DNA of 64,000 bases. Origin: an uncultured Dechloromonas sp. Its GTDB lineage: Bacteria; Pseudomonadota; Gammaproteobacteria; Burkholderiales; Rhodocyclaceae. The stretch lies in NCBI RefSeq assembly GCF_945957265.1, contig NZ_CAMFKO010000004.1, forward strand, positions 62,001 to 126,000, in the 5' to 3' direction. The notes beneath the pieces are model-generated. The model did no database searches and was not told the origin of the DNA. It saw nothing but the letters and a program-made list of their open reading frames with translations. A program made the translations under genes and the position numbers. Shown piece by piece: positions 38,998 through 46,656 of this stretch (its first letter is position 1; each line of letters opens with the position of its first letter).

Positions 38998-39025
38998 ATT
39001 TTACATAATGCGAATTATGCGCGTA
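38998..39025. other. dif-like XerC/XerD site, left prophage junction (attL)
   Basis: XerD arm ATTTTACATAA, centre TGCGAA, XerC arm TTATGCGCGTA. Read on the minus strand, the arms match E. coli dif: CGCATAA in the XerC arm, and the XerD arm TTATGTAAAAT against TTATGTTAAAT (10 of 11). The XerD arm lies on the host side. Confidence 0.8.
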
Positions 39026-39099
39026 TTGAAATAGCCAAAGTTTCACAAATAGTCGATTTTTTCATTCCCCATGAAAAACGCCCCGTTCTACAACGTTTG

Positions 39100-39122
39100 C
39101 CCGTTTATGCCAAACGGGTTTT
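39100..39122 (+). terminator. Hairpin terminator inside left prophage end
   Basis: CCCGTTT pairs with AAACGGG around ATGCC, followed by TTTT. It would stop transcription crossing the att site before the first phage gene. Confidence 0.7.
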
Positions 39123-39142
39123 ACGATAAAGGGAGTTAATTT

Positions 39143-39661
39143 GTGAATAAAAATATTTGTGAAAAATCGGCTTACCAAATCGCTTTCCAGCGCTGGTTTT
39201 CTCGTTACGAGGTAGAACGCCGGCGACAAAAGAAGGCAAAGCACGCACGCTTGATCGGGTTTCCGGAAGCGCCTACTCATCCCGCAGAGATCGCACACGT
39301 GGTCGACCAGCTGGGCGCCAGTACCGTTATTCGCGTCCTGGAGGTGCACCGCAGTACCCTGGCTCGATGGCTGGCCGGCACATGCGTTATTCCACGTTCG
39401 GCATGGCTTGTCCTGGTGATGTTGGCCGAGGGGCGTTTGCCTGGTATGTCCGAGGATTGGCAAGACTGGCGTTTCGTTGGGGACCGATTACACCTGATCG
39501 GGACGCGACTCAGTTATTCAGCGCGAGAAATTGCGGGTTGGCAATATCAGGTTGCTTACGCGGAGGCTTTGGGGCGACGTGTTAAGGAACTGGAACAACA
39601 TCGCGATTATTTGCTTCGAATCGGGGTTTTCGAGGCAGCGAATGATGCTATCGCTGTTTAG
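39143..39661 (+). CDS. Phage protein, putative DNA-binding regulator, 172 aa
   Basis: GTG start with GGGAG 7 bases upstream. Residues 45-75 (VVDQLGASTVIRVLEVHRSTLARWLAGTCVIP region) read as a helix-turn-helix with the HRSTLARW recognition helix. The second half has the W-rich segment DWQDWRFVGDRLHL and an AREIAGWQYQ element, then a helical tail. Short proteins of this style occur in filamentous phages of Xanthomonas and relatives, but I do not assign a family. In the circular phage it follows the 48658 regulator. Confidence 0.7.
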   Translation: MNKNICEKSAYQIAFQRWFSRYEVERRRQKKAKHARLIGFPEAPTHPAEIAHVVDQLGASTVIRVLEVHRSTLARWLAGTCVIPRSAWLVLVMLAEGRLPGMSEDWQDWRFVGDRLHLIGTRLSYSAREIAGWQYQVAYAEALGRRVKELEQHRDYLLRIGVFEAANDAIAV

Positions 39662-40097
39662 CGAACCCCCTTCGGGGCCAGGCTATGCCAGCCAAAACGC
39701 GTCAAGCGCGTTTTTCTCGAACGATAGTGCCGTTCGAGACAGGGGCTTCTGATCCTTTTCGCCTGCGCGCTGCGCTTGCCCTCGCACGCGAGTGAAGGCG
39801 TTACCCCTCATTTTGCCGGGCCTTTGGCCCGATGTTTTCGGGTAACCCGTTCGGCTGCAGCCGCCATCCCGGGCGATCCGCCCTAAGCCGAATGCGCTCT
39901 TGCGCCGACCTGTAACCCGGCCAAGCCCAAAGTAAAGAACCGGCTACGCCTATCAATCCTCACCCGTTCGTTTTTTTGGCCTAAGGCACGCCAAAAAAGC
40001 CGCTGCGGCTTCCGGTTGATTTCTTGACTTCGGGCAAGCCTGGCCGGGTTCCTGGACGGCACGCGCATACGACTCAGGACGGATCACCTTAACCAGG
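39662..40097. other. Highly folded non-coding region, candidate phage origin/packaging signal
   Basis: No supported gene in 436 bp. Visible stems: AAAACGCG/CGCGTTTT at 39694-39714, which can serve as terminator for the gene before it. Others are TCTCGAACG/CGTTCGAGA at 39715-39739, CGGGCC/GGCCCG at 39817-39831, the palindrome CGGCTGCAGCCG at 39852-39863, GGGCG/CGCCC at 39871-39883, TTTTTTGGC/GCCAAAAAA at 39972-39998, and AAGCCG/CGGCTT at 39997-40011. Filamentous phages have one such region holding the strand origins and packaging hairpin. The role here is inferred. Confidence 0.6.
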
Positions 40098-40106
40098 ATG
40101 CTCAAC

Positions 40107-40445
40107 ATGACTACTTCGAACAAACCCGAAAACCTCAACACCAACGAGGCGCACGATCTAGGCCAGATCAGCATTAAACCCTTACGTCTCGAACCGATTT
40201 ACATCGCCAACGCGAACGGCAGCAGCACCCGAGTAGCCGTAAGTTATTACGGGACAGCACACAACACCATCCCAGATGAAACCGCTCAGGTCGTATTCAG
40301 CTGCGGATCATTTGACGCCGCCATCCACGCGAAGGCACAGGAACTGCGCCGTATCGCCTCGCAGCTTTGCGAAGCTGCCGCCGCCATCGAGGCCGGGCAA
40401 CAAGCCTACGACGAAGCCACTAAATACAATCGTTACGAGGAATAA
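40107..40445 (+). CDS. Phage hypothetical protein, 112 aa
   Basis: Not recognised. ATG 40107 has AGGA at usable spacing; ATG 40098 would add three residues. The N-terminal third is Asn/Thr-rich and polar; the C-terminal third (AAIHAKAQELRRIASQLCEAAAAIEAGQQAYDEA region) forms a coiled helix. It lies 4 bases before parB, so the two are co-transcribed and may work together. Confidence 0.65.
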   Translation: MTTSNKPENLNTNEAHDLGQISIKPLRLEPIYIANANGSSTRVAVSYYGTAHNTIPDETAQVVFSCGSFDAAIHAKAQELRRIASQLCEAAAAIEAGQQAYDEATKYNRYEE

Positions 40446-40449
40446 CATC

Positions 40450-41685
40450 ATGACCGAAAAGCAATCCGCCACCGCAGCCGCGGCCGCCAAAGTCGCCAAG
40501 CCCAAGAAGGCGAAAACGGTTTCGCATGCGAAACCACAGGAGCAGACCGCCCTGCCCTTGCCTACCGCTGATAAGTCGCCGGAATTCGGCAACCTGGCAC
40601 TGAACAAGATCATTGTGCACGACCAGGTGCGCACCGAGTTTGACGAAGAAAGTCTGCGCGAGCTGGCTGCCGATATTGCCGACCGCGGGATTCTGCAGCC
40701 GCTTACCGTACGCAAGACGGCAGACGGGTTTGTCCTGGTTGCTGGCGAGCGCCGGCTACGGGCCGCGAAGCTGGCGCAGCTGGAGAGCGTTCCGGTTTTG
40801 ATTTCGACCATGAGCGAGGACGAGCATCACGCGGCGCAGCTGGCCGAGAACATCCAGCGCGAGGAGCTAACGACGTTTGAAACGGCGAAGGCGATACGTA
40901 ACCTGTACGACCTAGGCAATTCGCTGACCGAAATCAGCGACATGGTGCACAAGTCAAAAAGCTGGGTTTCGAAACGGTTTGCGGCATCGCATCCCAATTT
41001 AGCCTGGCAGGCAACACAGTTGCTTGAGAAAGGGATAAGCGAGGATCTCGAACTTGTCCTGGCGGTCGACCAGATCGCCAAGCTGGATTACTACGAAGCA
41101 CAGCTGATCGCGCAACAGGTTGCCCAGGGAAAGGCCGGCCGCGAAACGGTACGCCAGAAGCTGACCGACGTTCGCGAGAAGGAGGCAGCACGCGCAAAGC
41201 AGCGCGAGGCCATCGAGGCGGAACGTAATGATCCGGAATACCAGGCAAAGGCAAAGGCCGAGCTAGAAGCCCGCGAGGCGTCATGGCGAGCACGGCAAGA
41301 AGCAGAGCGGCAACGGAATCATATTGACCCGATGCGACTCATGAATGAATTTTGGGATTGGTGCGGAGACAACCTGGAGGAAGGTGGTAGCGCCTGGATG
41401 GCCACTCTCGATGGAGAACAGGCCGGCAGCATGACCCGCGAACTGGATCTATGGTACGCAGCCGGAACCGGCATGACGCCTGTAACGCTAGTCGAACGAC
41501 TGACCAGGGAGTACATTCACGCCGACGCCAGCTATAACGGCGGAACCCCAATATGGGCTATTGCCATGCTGACCTTTGCCGCAACCAGCACCATGAAACC
41601 AATCGACCTAACCGGCGCATTCCTGGACTGGTATGCCGGAAATTACATTCGACCAGAACAACGCGAACTGGCAAACGACGAGTAA
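40450..41685 (+). CDS. parB: ParB-like partition protein
   Basis: 411 aa. After a Lys/Ala-rich tail (1-45) comes the ParB N-domain with the CTP-binding boxes GERRLRA (99-105) and ENIQRE (133-138). A helix-turn-helix follows (LTEISDMVHKSKSWVSKRFA, 159-178). From 270 to 320 there is a charged coiled coil, then a 90-residue C-terminal domain of unknown type. Both nucleotide boxes are intact, so clamp-type DNA binding is plausible. No ParA gene is in the prophage. A perfect 18-bp palindrome lies in its own codons 23-29, and related sites lie elsewhere in the phage. Confidence 0.9.
   Translation: MTEKQSATAAAAAKVAKPKKAKTVSHAKPQEQTALPLPTADKSPEFGNLALNKIIVHDQVRTEFDEESLRELAADIADRGILQPLTVRKTADGFVLVAGERRLRAAKLAQLESVPVLISTMSEDEHHAAQLAENIQREELTTFETAKAIRNLYDLGNSLTEISDMVHKSKSWVSKRFAASHPNLAWQATQLLEKGISEDLELVLAVDQIAKLDYYEAQLIAQQVAQGKAGRETVRQKLTDVREKEAARAKQREAIEAERNDPEYQAKAKAELEAREASWRARQEAERQRNHIDPMRLMNEFWDWCGDNLEEGGSAWMATLDGEQAGSMTRELDLWYAAGTGMTPVTLVERLTREYIHADASYNGGTPIWAIAMLTFAATSTMKPIDLTGAFLDWYAGNYIRPEQRELANDE
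40518..40535. repeat. parS-like palindrome, site 1
   Basis: Perfect palindrome GGTTTCGCATGCGAAACC inside the 5' end of parB. Classical parS is TGTTTCACGTGAAACA, so the GTTTC and GAAAC arms are shared and the centre differs. Confidence 0.7.
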
Positions 41686-41879
41686 TGGAAATCACTGATA
41701 CCCGACATCAACAAGCCCTTTCCGTTGAGCTGGCCACACTGGCACAGTTCGACGGGAAGGAATACCCGGCTACCTATTGGCTTGCGCTGGCTTGCTGCAT
41801 GCTGACCTCACCCGTCAAAGCAGAACGGGAATACGCCAAAGAGATTGTTCGGAAATGGAAACGGAACAACCCGGCCTAG
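41685..41879 (+). CDS. Small phage protein, 64 aa
   Basis: ATG overlaps the parB stop (TAATG), so translation is coupled. The product is helical, with ATYWLALACCMLTSPVKAEREYAKEIVRKWKR. Not recognised. Ends inside the operon terminator. Confidence 0.65.
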   Translation: MEITDTRHQQALSVELATLAQFDGKEYPATYWLALACCMLTSPVKAEREYAKEIVRKWKRNNPA

Positions 41880-41891
41880 GCCGGGTTTTTT
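41868..41891 (+). terminator. Terminator of parB operon
   Basis: AACCCGGCC pairs with GGCCGGGTT followed by TTTTTT; the stop codon of the 64-aa gene is in the centre. Confidence 0.88.
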
Positions 41892-41958
41892 AATGGCTGA
41901 TCGTGACGCGCCTAAATGCTGCGCCGGATAGAGGCGTTCCGGCTTGTCCCTTCGGGAT

Positions 41959-41978
41959 AATTTCCCCGATGGGAAATT
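41959..41978. repeat. Hairpin between convergent phage operons
   Basis: AATTTCCC pairs with GGGAAATT around CGAT. It lies in the 148-bp gap between the parB operon and the end of the structural operon. No U run on either side. Confidence 0.45.
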
Positions 41979-42027
41979 ACGCGCTCTGAACCGTCCCGGT
42001 TGAATCGCCCTGCCCTTACCCGAACAT

Positions 42028-42402
42028 CTAGCGAGTTCTGGTTGTCGTGGTCGGGCATGAACCCCCATTACCACAGCCACGAATGGTTATACCAGAGGAC
42101 GAGACAACCGTTTCAGGCACCTGAGGATACATCTTATCGACCTCATCGGCGTGACGCTGAAACGCCCGCCTGTCTTCCCTTTGTTCGCTAGAACGCTGAA
42201 CCAGGTAACCGCGTTGTCGTTCCAAATCCGACTGGGCCTGATACACCGACTCTGCCGGAGGATGATCCGAACGACTTACCCTGGACGTTTCACACGGCGT
42301 ATTCGTTATGACGACCTTGCCACCCTCATTACATCGATAGGCATCGGCCATCGATGCCAGGGAAAACAACGCCAATACACACAATCCAATAATCTTAAAC
42401 AT
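42028..42402 (-). CDS. DUF4124-like exported protein
   Basis: 124 aa from ATG 42402. Signal peptide MFKIIGLCVLALFSLASMADA, then YRCNEGGKVVITNTPCET, which is the DUF4124 signature. The rest is charged and helical with a Cys pair near the end (GCGNGGSC). Last gene of the phage structural operon; function unknown. Confidence 0.75.
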   Translation of the reverse strand: MFKIIGLCVLALFSLASMADAYRCNEGGKVVITNTPCETSRVSRSDHPPAESVYQAQSDLERQRGYLVQRSSEQREDRRAFQRHADEVDKMYPQVPETVVSSSGITIRGCGNGGSCPTTTTRTR

Positions 42403-42451
42403 CAATCCACCCCGACGCATGATGAAGGCATTTTAACGCCACGCCGTTTTG

Positions 42452-42465
42452 TTTCGCATGCGAAA
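42452..42465. repeat. parS-like palindrome, site 2
   Basis: TTTCGCATGCGAAA, 14-bp perfect core; the outer pair of the 16-mer is mismatched. Lies between the DUF4124-like gene and zot. Confidence 0.65.
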
Positions 42466-42470
42466 ACGTT

Positions 42471-43742
42471 TTATCCGCTGGTTATTGTTTTGGCCGACTC
42501 GACCAGGGACGGCGGCTCTGCAGTCGATTTCTTCGTTAGCTGGCCACCGGATTCCGGCGATCCAGCCGGAACCACAGCGATTTGTGGCGCATCACAAATT
42601 GCCCACTTGGACCACTGACCATACGTTACCTTGACGACGCACGGCGCGGTGACATCAAGCTTATATCCCGCCAACTCCAAGTCAACGCTCGTCGTATCGC
42701 TGACCCGCTGACCGTTCTGACTAATGGCAAAAAGCGCCTTCTTGGTTTTGCCGATTATCCACGTGCCAACAACATGAATACCGCGCCCGGCGTAGGGATG
42801 GCTATTTTCATCAGCCTGGCGCTGGGCCTTATCGGCTTCTTCTTGCGCCGTATCCTTGGATACCTGTTTGACGATCTTGCCGTTTATTTCGACAGTTTCG
42901 ACAACCGATACCGGCTTGACACCGGCTTCAAGCTTGGAATCTTTCTTGATCCCATTGGACAACGGATTGACCTTGGCCGGCCCGAAGGCAAACATGCCGA
43001 CGACGAAGAGCAGACAAGCGGCAGCACCCATGAATGACCAATGTTTCCACCATGGCCGAACATCGTCGGCGCTGGCTTCATTACCGCTACCACCTTGAGT
43101 ATGCGATTTGTAGAGACCGAAATATTTGGATTCATATTTACGCTCCCCTTCGTTCATCACCTCACCGCGAAGACCATCCTGAACTTTGCGAATGTACTTA
43201 TCCGGCTGACCCCATGCCACCTTTTTACGGCAGCGATAGACCATCTGGACATTCTCACGGATCGCTTGCGACAACTTGCCATAGCTTTGCGTGAGATAGA
43301 GAACATCGACCGTCCAATGACGATGCAGCGCAACCCACTCCTCAACAGCCGTTTCAGTCTTTTTGGATGGTATGCAGTTCTGAGCTTCATCCACAACGAA
43401 TAACGGACCCTGCCCCGTTTCCGGATGTTTCCATTCGGTGTAATAGTCCCAGACCCCAGCAAACGGCCTAGCGACCACATCCGGGTAAGTCCATTCATCC
43501 TCCGGGCGGACATTAAAAGCACCTTGCTCCCGCGTCGGTTCCCACGATCCACGCACGGGTTGCGCCCGCTTGCGCAGATCAATGAGGTCAGGATAGCCGG
43601 GATCAAGCTTGGCCCAGGCTTCCATATTCAAGGGCATGTTCGTAATGACCTTACGGCCACGCTGAACCGCCGTCAGAATATGGAAAGCGACCGCTTCGTA
43701 GCTTTTGCCTGAACCGGAAGCGCCCAGGAGCAGGTTTATCAC
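42471..43742 (-). CDS. zot: Zonular occludens toxin-like phage assembly ATPase (pI)
   Basis: 423 aa. GTG start at 43742 overlaps the upstream stop (GTGA). Walker A GASGSGKS (7-14), Walker B LFVVDEAQN, one membrane helix near residue 240 (MGAAACLLFVVGMFAFGP), then a periplasmic C-terminal domain. Inovirus pI/Zot drives virion extrusion at the inner membrane. The Zot name comes from the CTX phage homologue; toxin activity should not be assumed. Confidence 0.93.
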   Translation of the reverse strand: MINLLLGASGSGKSYEAVAFHILTAVQRGRKVITNMPLNMEAWAKLDPGYPDLIDLRKRAQPVRGSWEPTREQGAFNVRPEDEWTYPDVVARPFAGVWDYYTEWKHPETGQGPLFVVDEAQNCIPSKKTETAVEEWVALHRHWTVDVLYLTQSYGKLSQAIRENVQMVYRCRKKVAWGQPDKYIRKVQDGLRGEVMNEGERKYESKYFGLYKSHTQGGSGNEASADDVRPWWKHWSFMGAAACLLFVVGMFAFGPAKVNPLSNGIKKDSKLEAGVKPVSVVETVEINGKIVKQVSKDTAQEEADKAQRQADENSHPYAGRGIHVVGTWIIGKTKKALFAISQNGQRVSDTTSVDLELAGYKLDVTAPCVVKVTYGQWSKWAICDAPQIAVVPAGSPESGGQLTKKSTAEPPSLVESAKTITSG

Positions 43743-44059
43743 GAACCGAGTCTCACAAACGGAATGAGCTGCAGACCAAGCCGGATGGCGATGGCCGCCG
43801 CAATGATGCCCATGCACTGACCGAAACCGAGCAGGCCGAGGATGTTCAAGATTTCGCTAGGAAGCGTTCCCCATGCGCCAACCTGGGAAACACCGGAGGT
43901 ATCAACACCACCGATCAGGCTGACCGCAGCCGACAGCAGCTTATCGAAGGCCCAACAAATGCCGTCCTGAACGAAGTCCCAAACGGCCTCAAAAACCTTC
44001 TTGACCAGCCCAAGCAGCCAATCGCCAAACGCAACAATGGTATCAATGATGGCTTGCAT
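43739..44059 (-). CDS. DUF2523 minor coat protein (pVI-like)
   Basis: 106 aa with hydrophobic segments AAAVSLIGG and ILGLLGFGQCMGIIAAAIAIRLGLQL. DUF2523 proteins sit between pIII and Zot in inoviruses and are taken as the pVI end-cap. GGGGG lies 7 bases before ATG. Confidence 0.82.
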   Translation of the reverse strand: MQAIIDTIVAFGDWLLGLVKKVFEAVWDFVQDGICWAFDKLLSAAVSLIGGVDTSGVSQVGAWGTLPSEILNILGLLGFGQCMGIIAAAIAIRLGLQLIPFVRLGS

Positions 44060-44062
44060 GTA

Positions 44063-45436
44063 TCAGCCCCCGAAGATCAGACGACGCGCCAGCAGAAGCG
44101 CAGTTACAAGGAACACGGCACGAAGCGCCGTCCAGAGCCAGCAGGGCGGCGCATAGCTGCCACTACCAAAGTTCATCTTGGGACCAATATTGGCGTTAAA
44201 TGTCCAGGCAGGACAGGTGCCACCATTCCCGATGCCTTGTGGCGCGAGGTCATTGGCCAATCGGAAAATCGCCGTATTCTTCATTTCGGCAACTTTGTCC
44301 TTTACGACCTTTTCCAGACCATCGGGATATTTACGATCCCACAGCTTGCCATACTCACCGAATTTGCCCGCCTTAGCGTTGTCGGTACATTCATCACCGG
44401 TACACGAACCATCTTTGCCACCCGTCCCGGTATTACCGCTATCACTCGTGTTGGTCTGAGTCGTCCCCGCCGAGCCCGATGAACCACCGGTGGTCGTAGT
44501 ATTAGTTACGGTCTCTTTGGCGTTAGTCTGGGGGTCTGTTGTCGTCGTAGATTCAGTGGTTTTTGTAGTGTTATCAGGATATTTCTCTACCTGAGTTTTC
44601 TTCTGAACATCGGGCTTGCGTGCATCCGGCGTACCTTCAGGAACACAAAGCACCTTACCTGAAGACGACGTCATGACACCCTGCCCGGCATCACAATTCG
44701 GCTTCTTTGCTTGCTTGTTATTTTGATCAGGCTGACCCTGATCAGCCGTTCCGGCGCTGCAGGCTGTACCGAGTCCGGTTTGCGACACGGGCCCCCAAAC
44801 TCGACCATCTTTGCCGATGCGTTCATCTTGAGGATTGGAAAGATCCATTGAAGCCACCTGTTGCCAGTTGCAACCGTCAATACAGACAGTACCGCCATAT
44901 CCACCAGAACCACGAACTACCCACCCCGAGTTTTCTTTACCTTTAGATGCAGCGCACTTGTCATCGGGGACGCATGTATTCGTTGCCGAATCAAGATGCC
45001 GCCCCGCACCGCAGGAACAGCTTCCATCGGCCTGTAACGACAGAGGGGGGGTACAAGCCTTTGTACATGTATTAACACCATTCACAACACTCAGAGCACC
45101 ACCATTTGGACACCCCCAAACCCCATTTACGCCGGGAGCTGATCCATTACGAACGTTAAAAGTATTGTTCCACCAATAACACACCGCCGTATCATTCTCA
45201 GGATATGCCACATTGGACTTTGAAAACTGGTCCGCACCTCTTGATACGCTATCCTTGTAAACATTAAGCGCCTGCAATCGAGATAATTCAGCCGAACACG
45301 CCACTTCCGCCGATGCCTTACCATATGTCGCACTCGCATTCCAGCTGACAACGGATGCATTATATGTGCCCGCAAACGCTAAAACAGATGAAGCGCCCAA
45401 GCAAAGCCCAAGCGCAAGATAGACGAGCAGCCTCAT
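44063..45436 (-). CDS. Phage adsorption protein (pIII/TspB-like)
   Basis: 457 aa. Signal peptide MRLLVYLALGLCLGASSVLAFA; Cys-rich N-domain (CTPPLSL, CSCGAGRHL, CIDGCNW); a low-complexity Thr/Gly/Ser/Asn linker (residues 280-350, TTTTDP, NTTTTGGSSGSAG); then a C-domain ending in one membrane anchor AVFLVTALLLARRLIFGG. This layout (receptor domains, flexible linker, anchor) is that of filamentous phage pIII. The Cys-rich part resembles TspB of Neisseria phages. Confidence 0.82.
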   Translation of the reverse strand: MRLLVYLALGLCLGASSVLAFAGTYNASVVSWNASATYGKASAEVACSAELSRLQALNVYKDSVSRGADQFSKSNVAYPENDTAVCYWWNNTFNVRNGSAPGVNGVWGCPNGGALSVVNGVNTCTKACTPPLSLQADGSCSCGAGRHLDSATNTCVPDDKCAASKGKENSGWVVRGSGGYGGTVCIDGCNWQQVASMDLSNPQDERIGKDGRVWGPVSQTGLGTACSAGTADQGQPDQNNKQAKKPNCDAGQGVMTSSSGKVLCVPEGTPDARKPDVQKKTQVEKYPDNTTKTTESTTTTDPQTNAKETVTNTTTTGGSSGSAGTTQTNTSDSGNTGTGGKDGSCTGDECTDNAKAGKFGEYGKLWDRKYPDGLEKVVKDKVAEMKNTAIFRLANDLAPQGIGNGGTCPAWTFNANIGPKMNFGSGSYAPPCWLWTALRAVFLVTALLLARRLIFGG

Positions 45437-45534
45437 GCCCTGCCCCCCCACCCTTTGAGAAATGCACCAGCGGAGAGCGCCCCAAGCAAAGCCACGGCAA
45501 CCCAGAACAATGCGAGAAGCGCCCCCGTAGCCAT
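45433..45534 (-). CDS. Small hydrophobic phage protein, 33 aa
   Basis: MATGALLALFWVAVALLGAL then SAGAFLKGWGGRA: one membrane helix with a basic tail. Its stop overlaps the adsorption gene start (ATGA). Size and place fit a pVII/pIX-type minor coat protein. Confidence 0.65.
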   Translation of the reverse strand: MATGALLALFWVAVALLGALSAGAFLKGWGGRA

Positions 45535-45536
45535 GG

Positions 45537-45671
45537 TTAGGCCGCCTTCACACCACGCTTGCCCAGGGAGATGCCCTTGAAGGCCATCGCGATACCGATG
45601 ATCGCGACACCAGCAGTACCCACCCAGGTTGCAACGGTAGAGAAGTCGACAGCGGCGAAGATTGCAGCCAT
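45537..45671 (-). CDS. Major coat protein (pVIII-like)
   Basis: 44 aa: short N-terminus with one acid (D9), a central hydrophobic helix TWVGTAGVAIIGIAMAF and a basic end KGISLGKRGVKAA. AGGGG lies 8 bases before the ATG. There is no separate leader peptide, as in phage Pf3, so YidC-type insertion is likely. Its position just before pIII is standard. Confidence 0.83.
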   Translation of the reverse strand: MAAIFAAVDFSTVATWVGTAGVAIIGIAMAFKGISLGKRGVKAA

Positions 45672-45735
45672 TTTTTTACCCCTTTCAAGGATAAGTTTCA
45701 CTGGATAGCGCCAGCACGCTTGCCCAGTTCGGGCC

Positions 45736-45879
45736 TTACATTTGCCGGATGGCTTGTTTTGCCACACCGACGCAGTAACCAAGGAAGTGAAACGACACCA
45801 CCGAGCCAAAGCCCCAAGACCACACATACAAAATGCTTTGCGCATCAATCCCCAACAGGGCGTAATCTGCCGGCGTCAT
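45736..45879 (-). CDS. Small phage membrane protein, 47 aa
   Basis: Starts MTPADYALLGIDAQSILYVW and continues with a hydrophobic stretch SWGFGSVVSFHFLGYCVGVA, ending KQAIRQM. AAGGTGA precedes ATG 45879. Likely a minor coat protein or membrane assembly peptide. Confidence 0.65.
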   Translation of the reverse strand: MTPADYALLGIDAQSILYVWSWGFGSVVSFHFLGYCVGVAKQAIRQM

Positions 45880-45892
45880 CGCTTCACCTTTC

Positions 45893-45910
45893 TGTTTCGC
45901 ATGCGAAACA
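45893..45910. repeat. parS-like palindrome, site 3
   Basis: Perfect 18-bp palindrome TGTTTCGCATGCGAAACA, just upstream of the 47-aa gene and the coat gene. Its outer arms equal those of classical parS. Confidence 0.72.
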
Positions 45911-45917
45911 ATTTGTT

Positions 45918-46112
45918 CTAAATAACCGGGCCAGCCTGGAGTTCGACCACGAACCGACCCGCCTTAACACTCAACCGGGTGCGCAACTCATACAGCCCAG
46001 GTTGCGTTACGGAACGATCCAGCCAGACTTCACCGTAGCGTTCCCCTACTTTTCCGTACCCAATGGGATACCCATGGGGGCTTTTTCGGATGTTCAAAAT
46101 TTCAATTTGCAT
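45918..46112 (-). CDS. Phage hypothetical protein, 64 aa (possibly G5P-like)
   Basis: The segment GERYGEVWLDRS then PGLYELRTRLSVKAGRFVVEL resembles the end of filamentous phage gene-5-type ssDNA-binding proteins, but it is short and the match is only by eye. ATG 46112 is chosen; a TTG at 46121 adds three residues. Confidence 0.5.
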   Translation of the reverse strand: MQIEILNIRKSPHGYPIGYGKVGERYGEVWLDRSVTQPGLYELRTRLSVKAGRFVVELQAGPVI

Positions 46113-46160
46113 TTCAATCAACTGAGGCCAAGCCCCGGCGAAGAGGTTATTTAAATTGGA

Positions 46161-46463
46161 TTAACGAGCAAAAAATGCGACTGATTTCTTGATGCGGATG
46201 GTTCCACTACGAACTTGCGTGAGGCGAATAAGGCCGATATCAAACCGAAAAATCACGTAAGTCACAGGAACCTGATACAGCTTTGCCAACCGGCGCGCTT
46301 TCATCCACCCACGGAGAACAGCCGCTGTATAGAAAGCTGATTTCGATTCCCAGACCGGCTCATCGTCAGGTTCATCCATGCCTTCATAGTCAAACGCAAT
46401 GCCATAACGAACAGGCCGGTTAACTTGAAATTCAAAGCCGAACAGATTAAATTTAGATTTCAT
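46161..46463 (-). CDS. Phage hypothetical protein, 100 aa
   Basis: Starts MKSKFNLFGFEFQVNRPVRYG with AAGGAA upstream. Contains an acidic patch (DYEGMDEPDDEPVWE) followed by a basic helix (LRGWMKARRLAKLYQ) and a beta-like end. Not recognised. Confidence 0.6.
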   Translation of the reverse strand: MKSKFNLFGFEFQVNRPVRYGIAFDYEGMDEPDDEPVWESKSAFYTAAVLRGWMKARRLAKLYQVPVTYVIFRFDIGLIRLTQVRSGTIRIKKSVAFFAR

Positions 46464-46513
46464 TTGTGTTCCTTTCGTGCCGGGGCTTGCCTCAGCTGAC
46501 TGGAAACCTTTAC

Positions 46514-46546
46514 AAACCCGGCCCAACATGGCGCCGGGTTTTTTTT
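46514..46546 (+). terminator. Hairpin with U run on the plus strand
   Basis: AAACCCGGC pairs with GCCGGGTTT followed by eight T on the plus strand. The genes here run on the minus strand, where only TTTG follows the stem. It may block antisense transcription or modulate the minus-strand operon. Confidence 0.5.
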
Positions 46547-46552
46547 GCTTAT

Positions 46553-46627
46553 TTATTCGACTTCGGAGAACAGATCGAGGACATCCCCGAGCACGTCACC
46601 GAACCACCGATCCAGTTTTTCAAGCAT
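46553..46627 (-). CDS. Very small phage peptide, 24 aa
   Basis: Begins MLEKLDRWFGDVLGDV and ends LDLFSEVE: acidic and strongly amphipathic. AAAGGAG at ideal spacing precedes the ATG, and parS-like site 4 lies directly upstream. Confidence 0.5.
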   Translation of the reverse strand: MLEKLDRWFGDVLGDVLDLFSEVE

Positions 46628-46640
46628 TTCCGTCTCCTTT

Positions 46641-46656
46641 GTTTCGCATGCGAAAC
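46641..46656. repeat. parS-like palindrome, site 4
   Basis: Perfect 16-bp palindrome GTTTCGCATGCGAAAC in the gap between the 72-aa gene stop and the 24-aa peptide ribosome-binding site. Confidence 0.7.

Noticed and set aside
37941-39025. tRNA-mediated integration of the prophage
   Set aside because: The tRNA genes are intact, and no tRNA 3' end is repeated at the far side of the element. The repeated sequence is the dif-like core, 600 bases past the last tRNA.
42471-43742. Zot as an enterotoxin gene
   Set aside because: The gene sits in a complete filamentous phage operon with an intact Walker A ATPase, so virion assembly is the sound reading.
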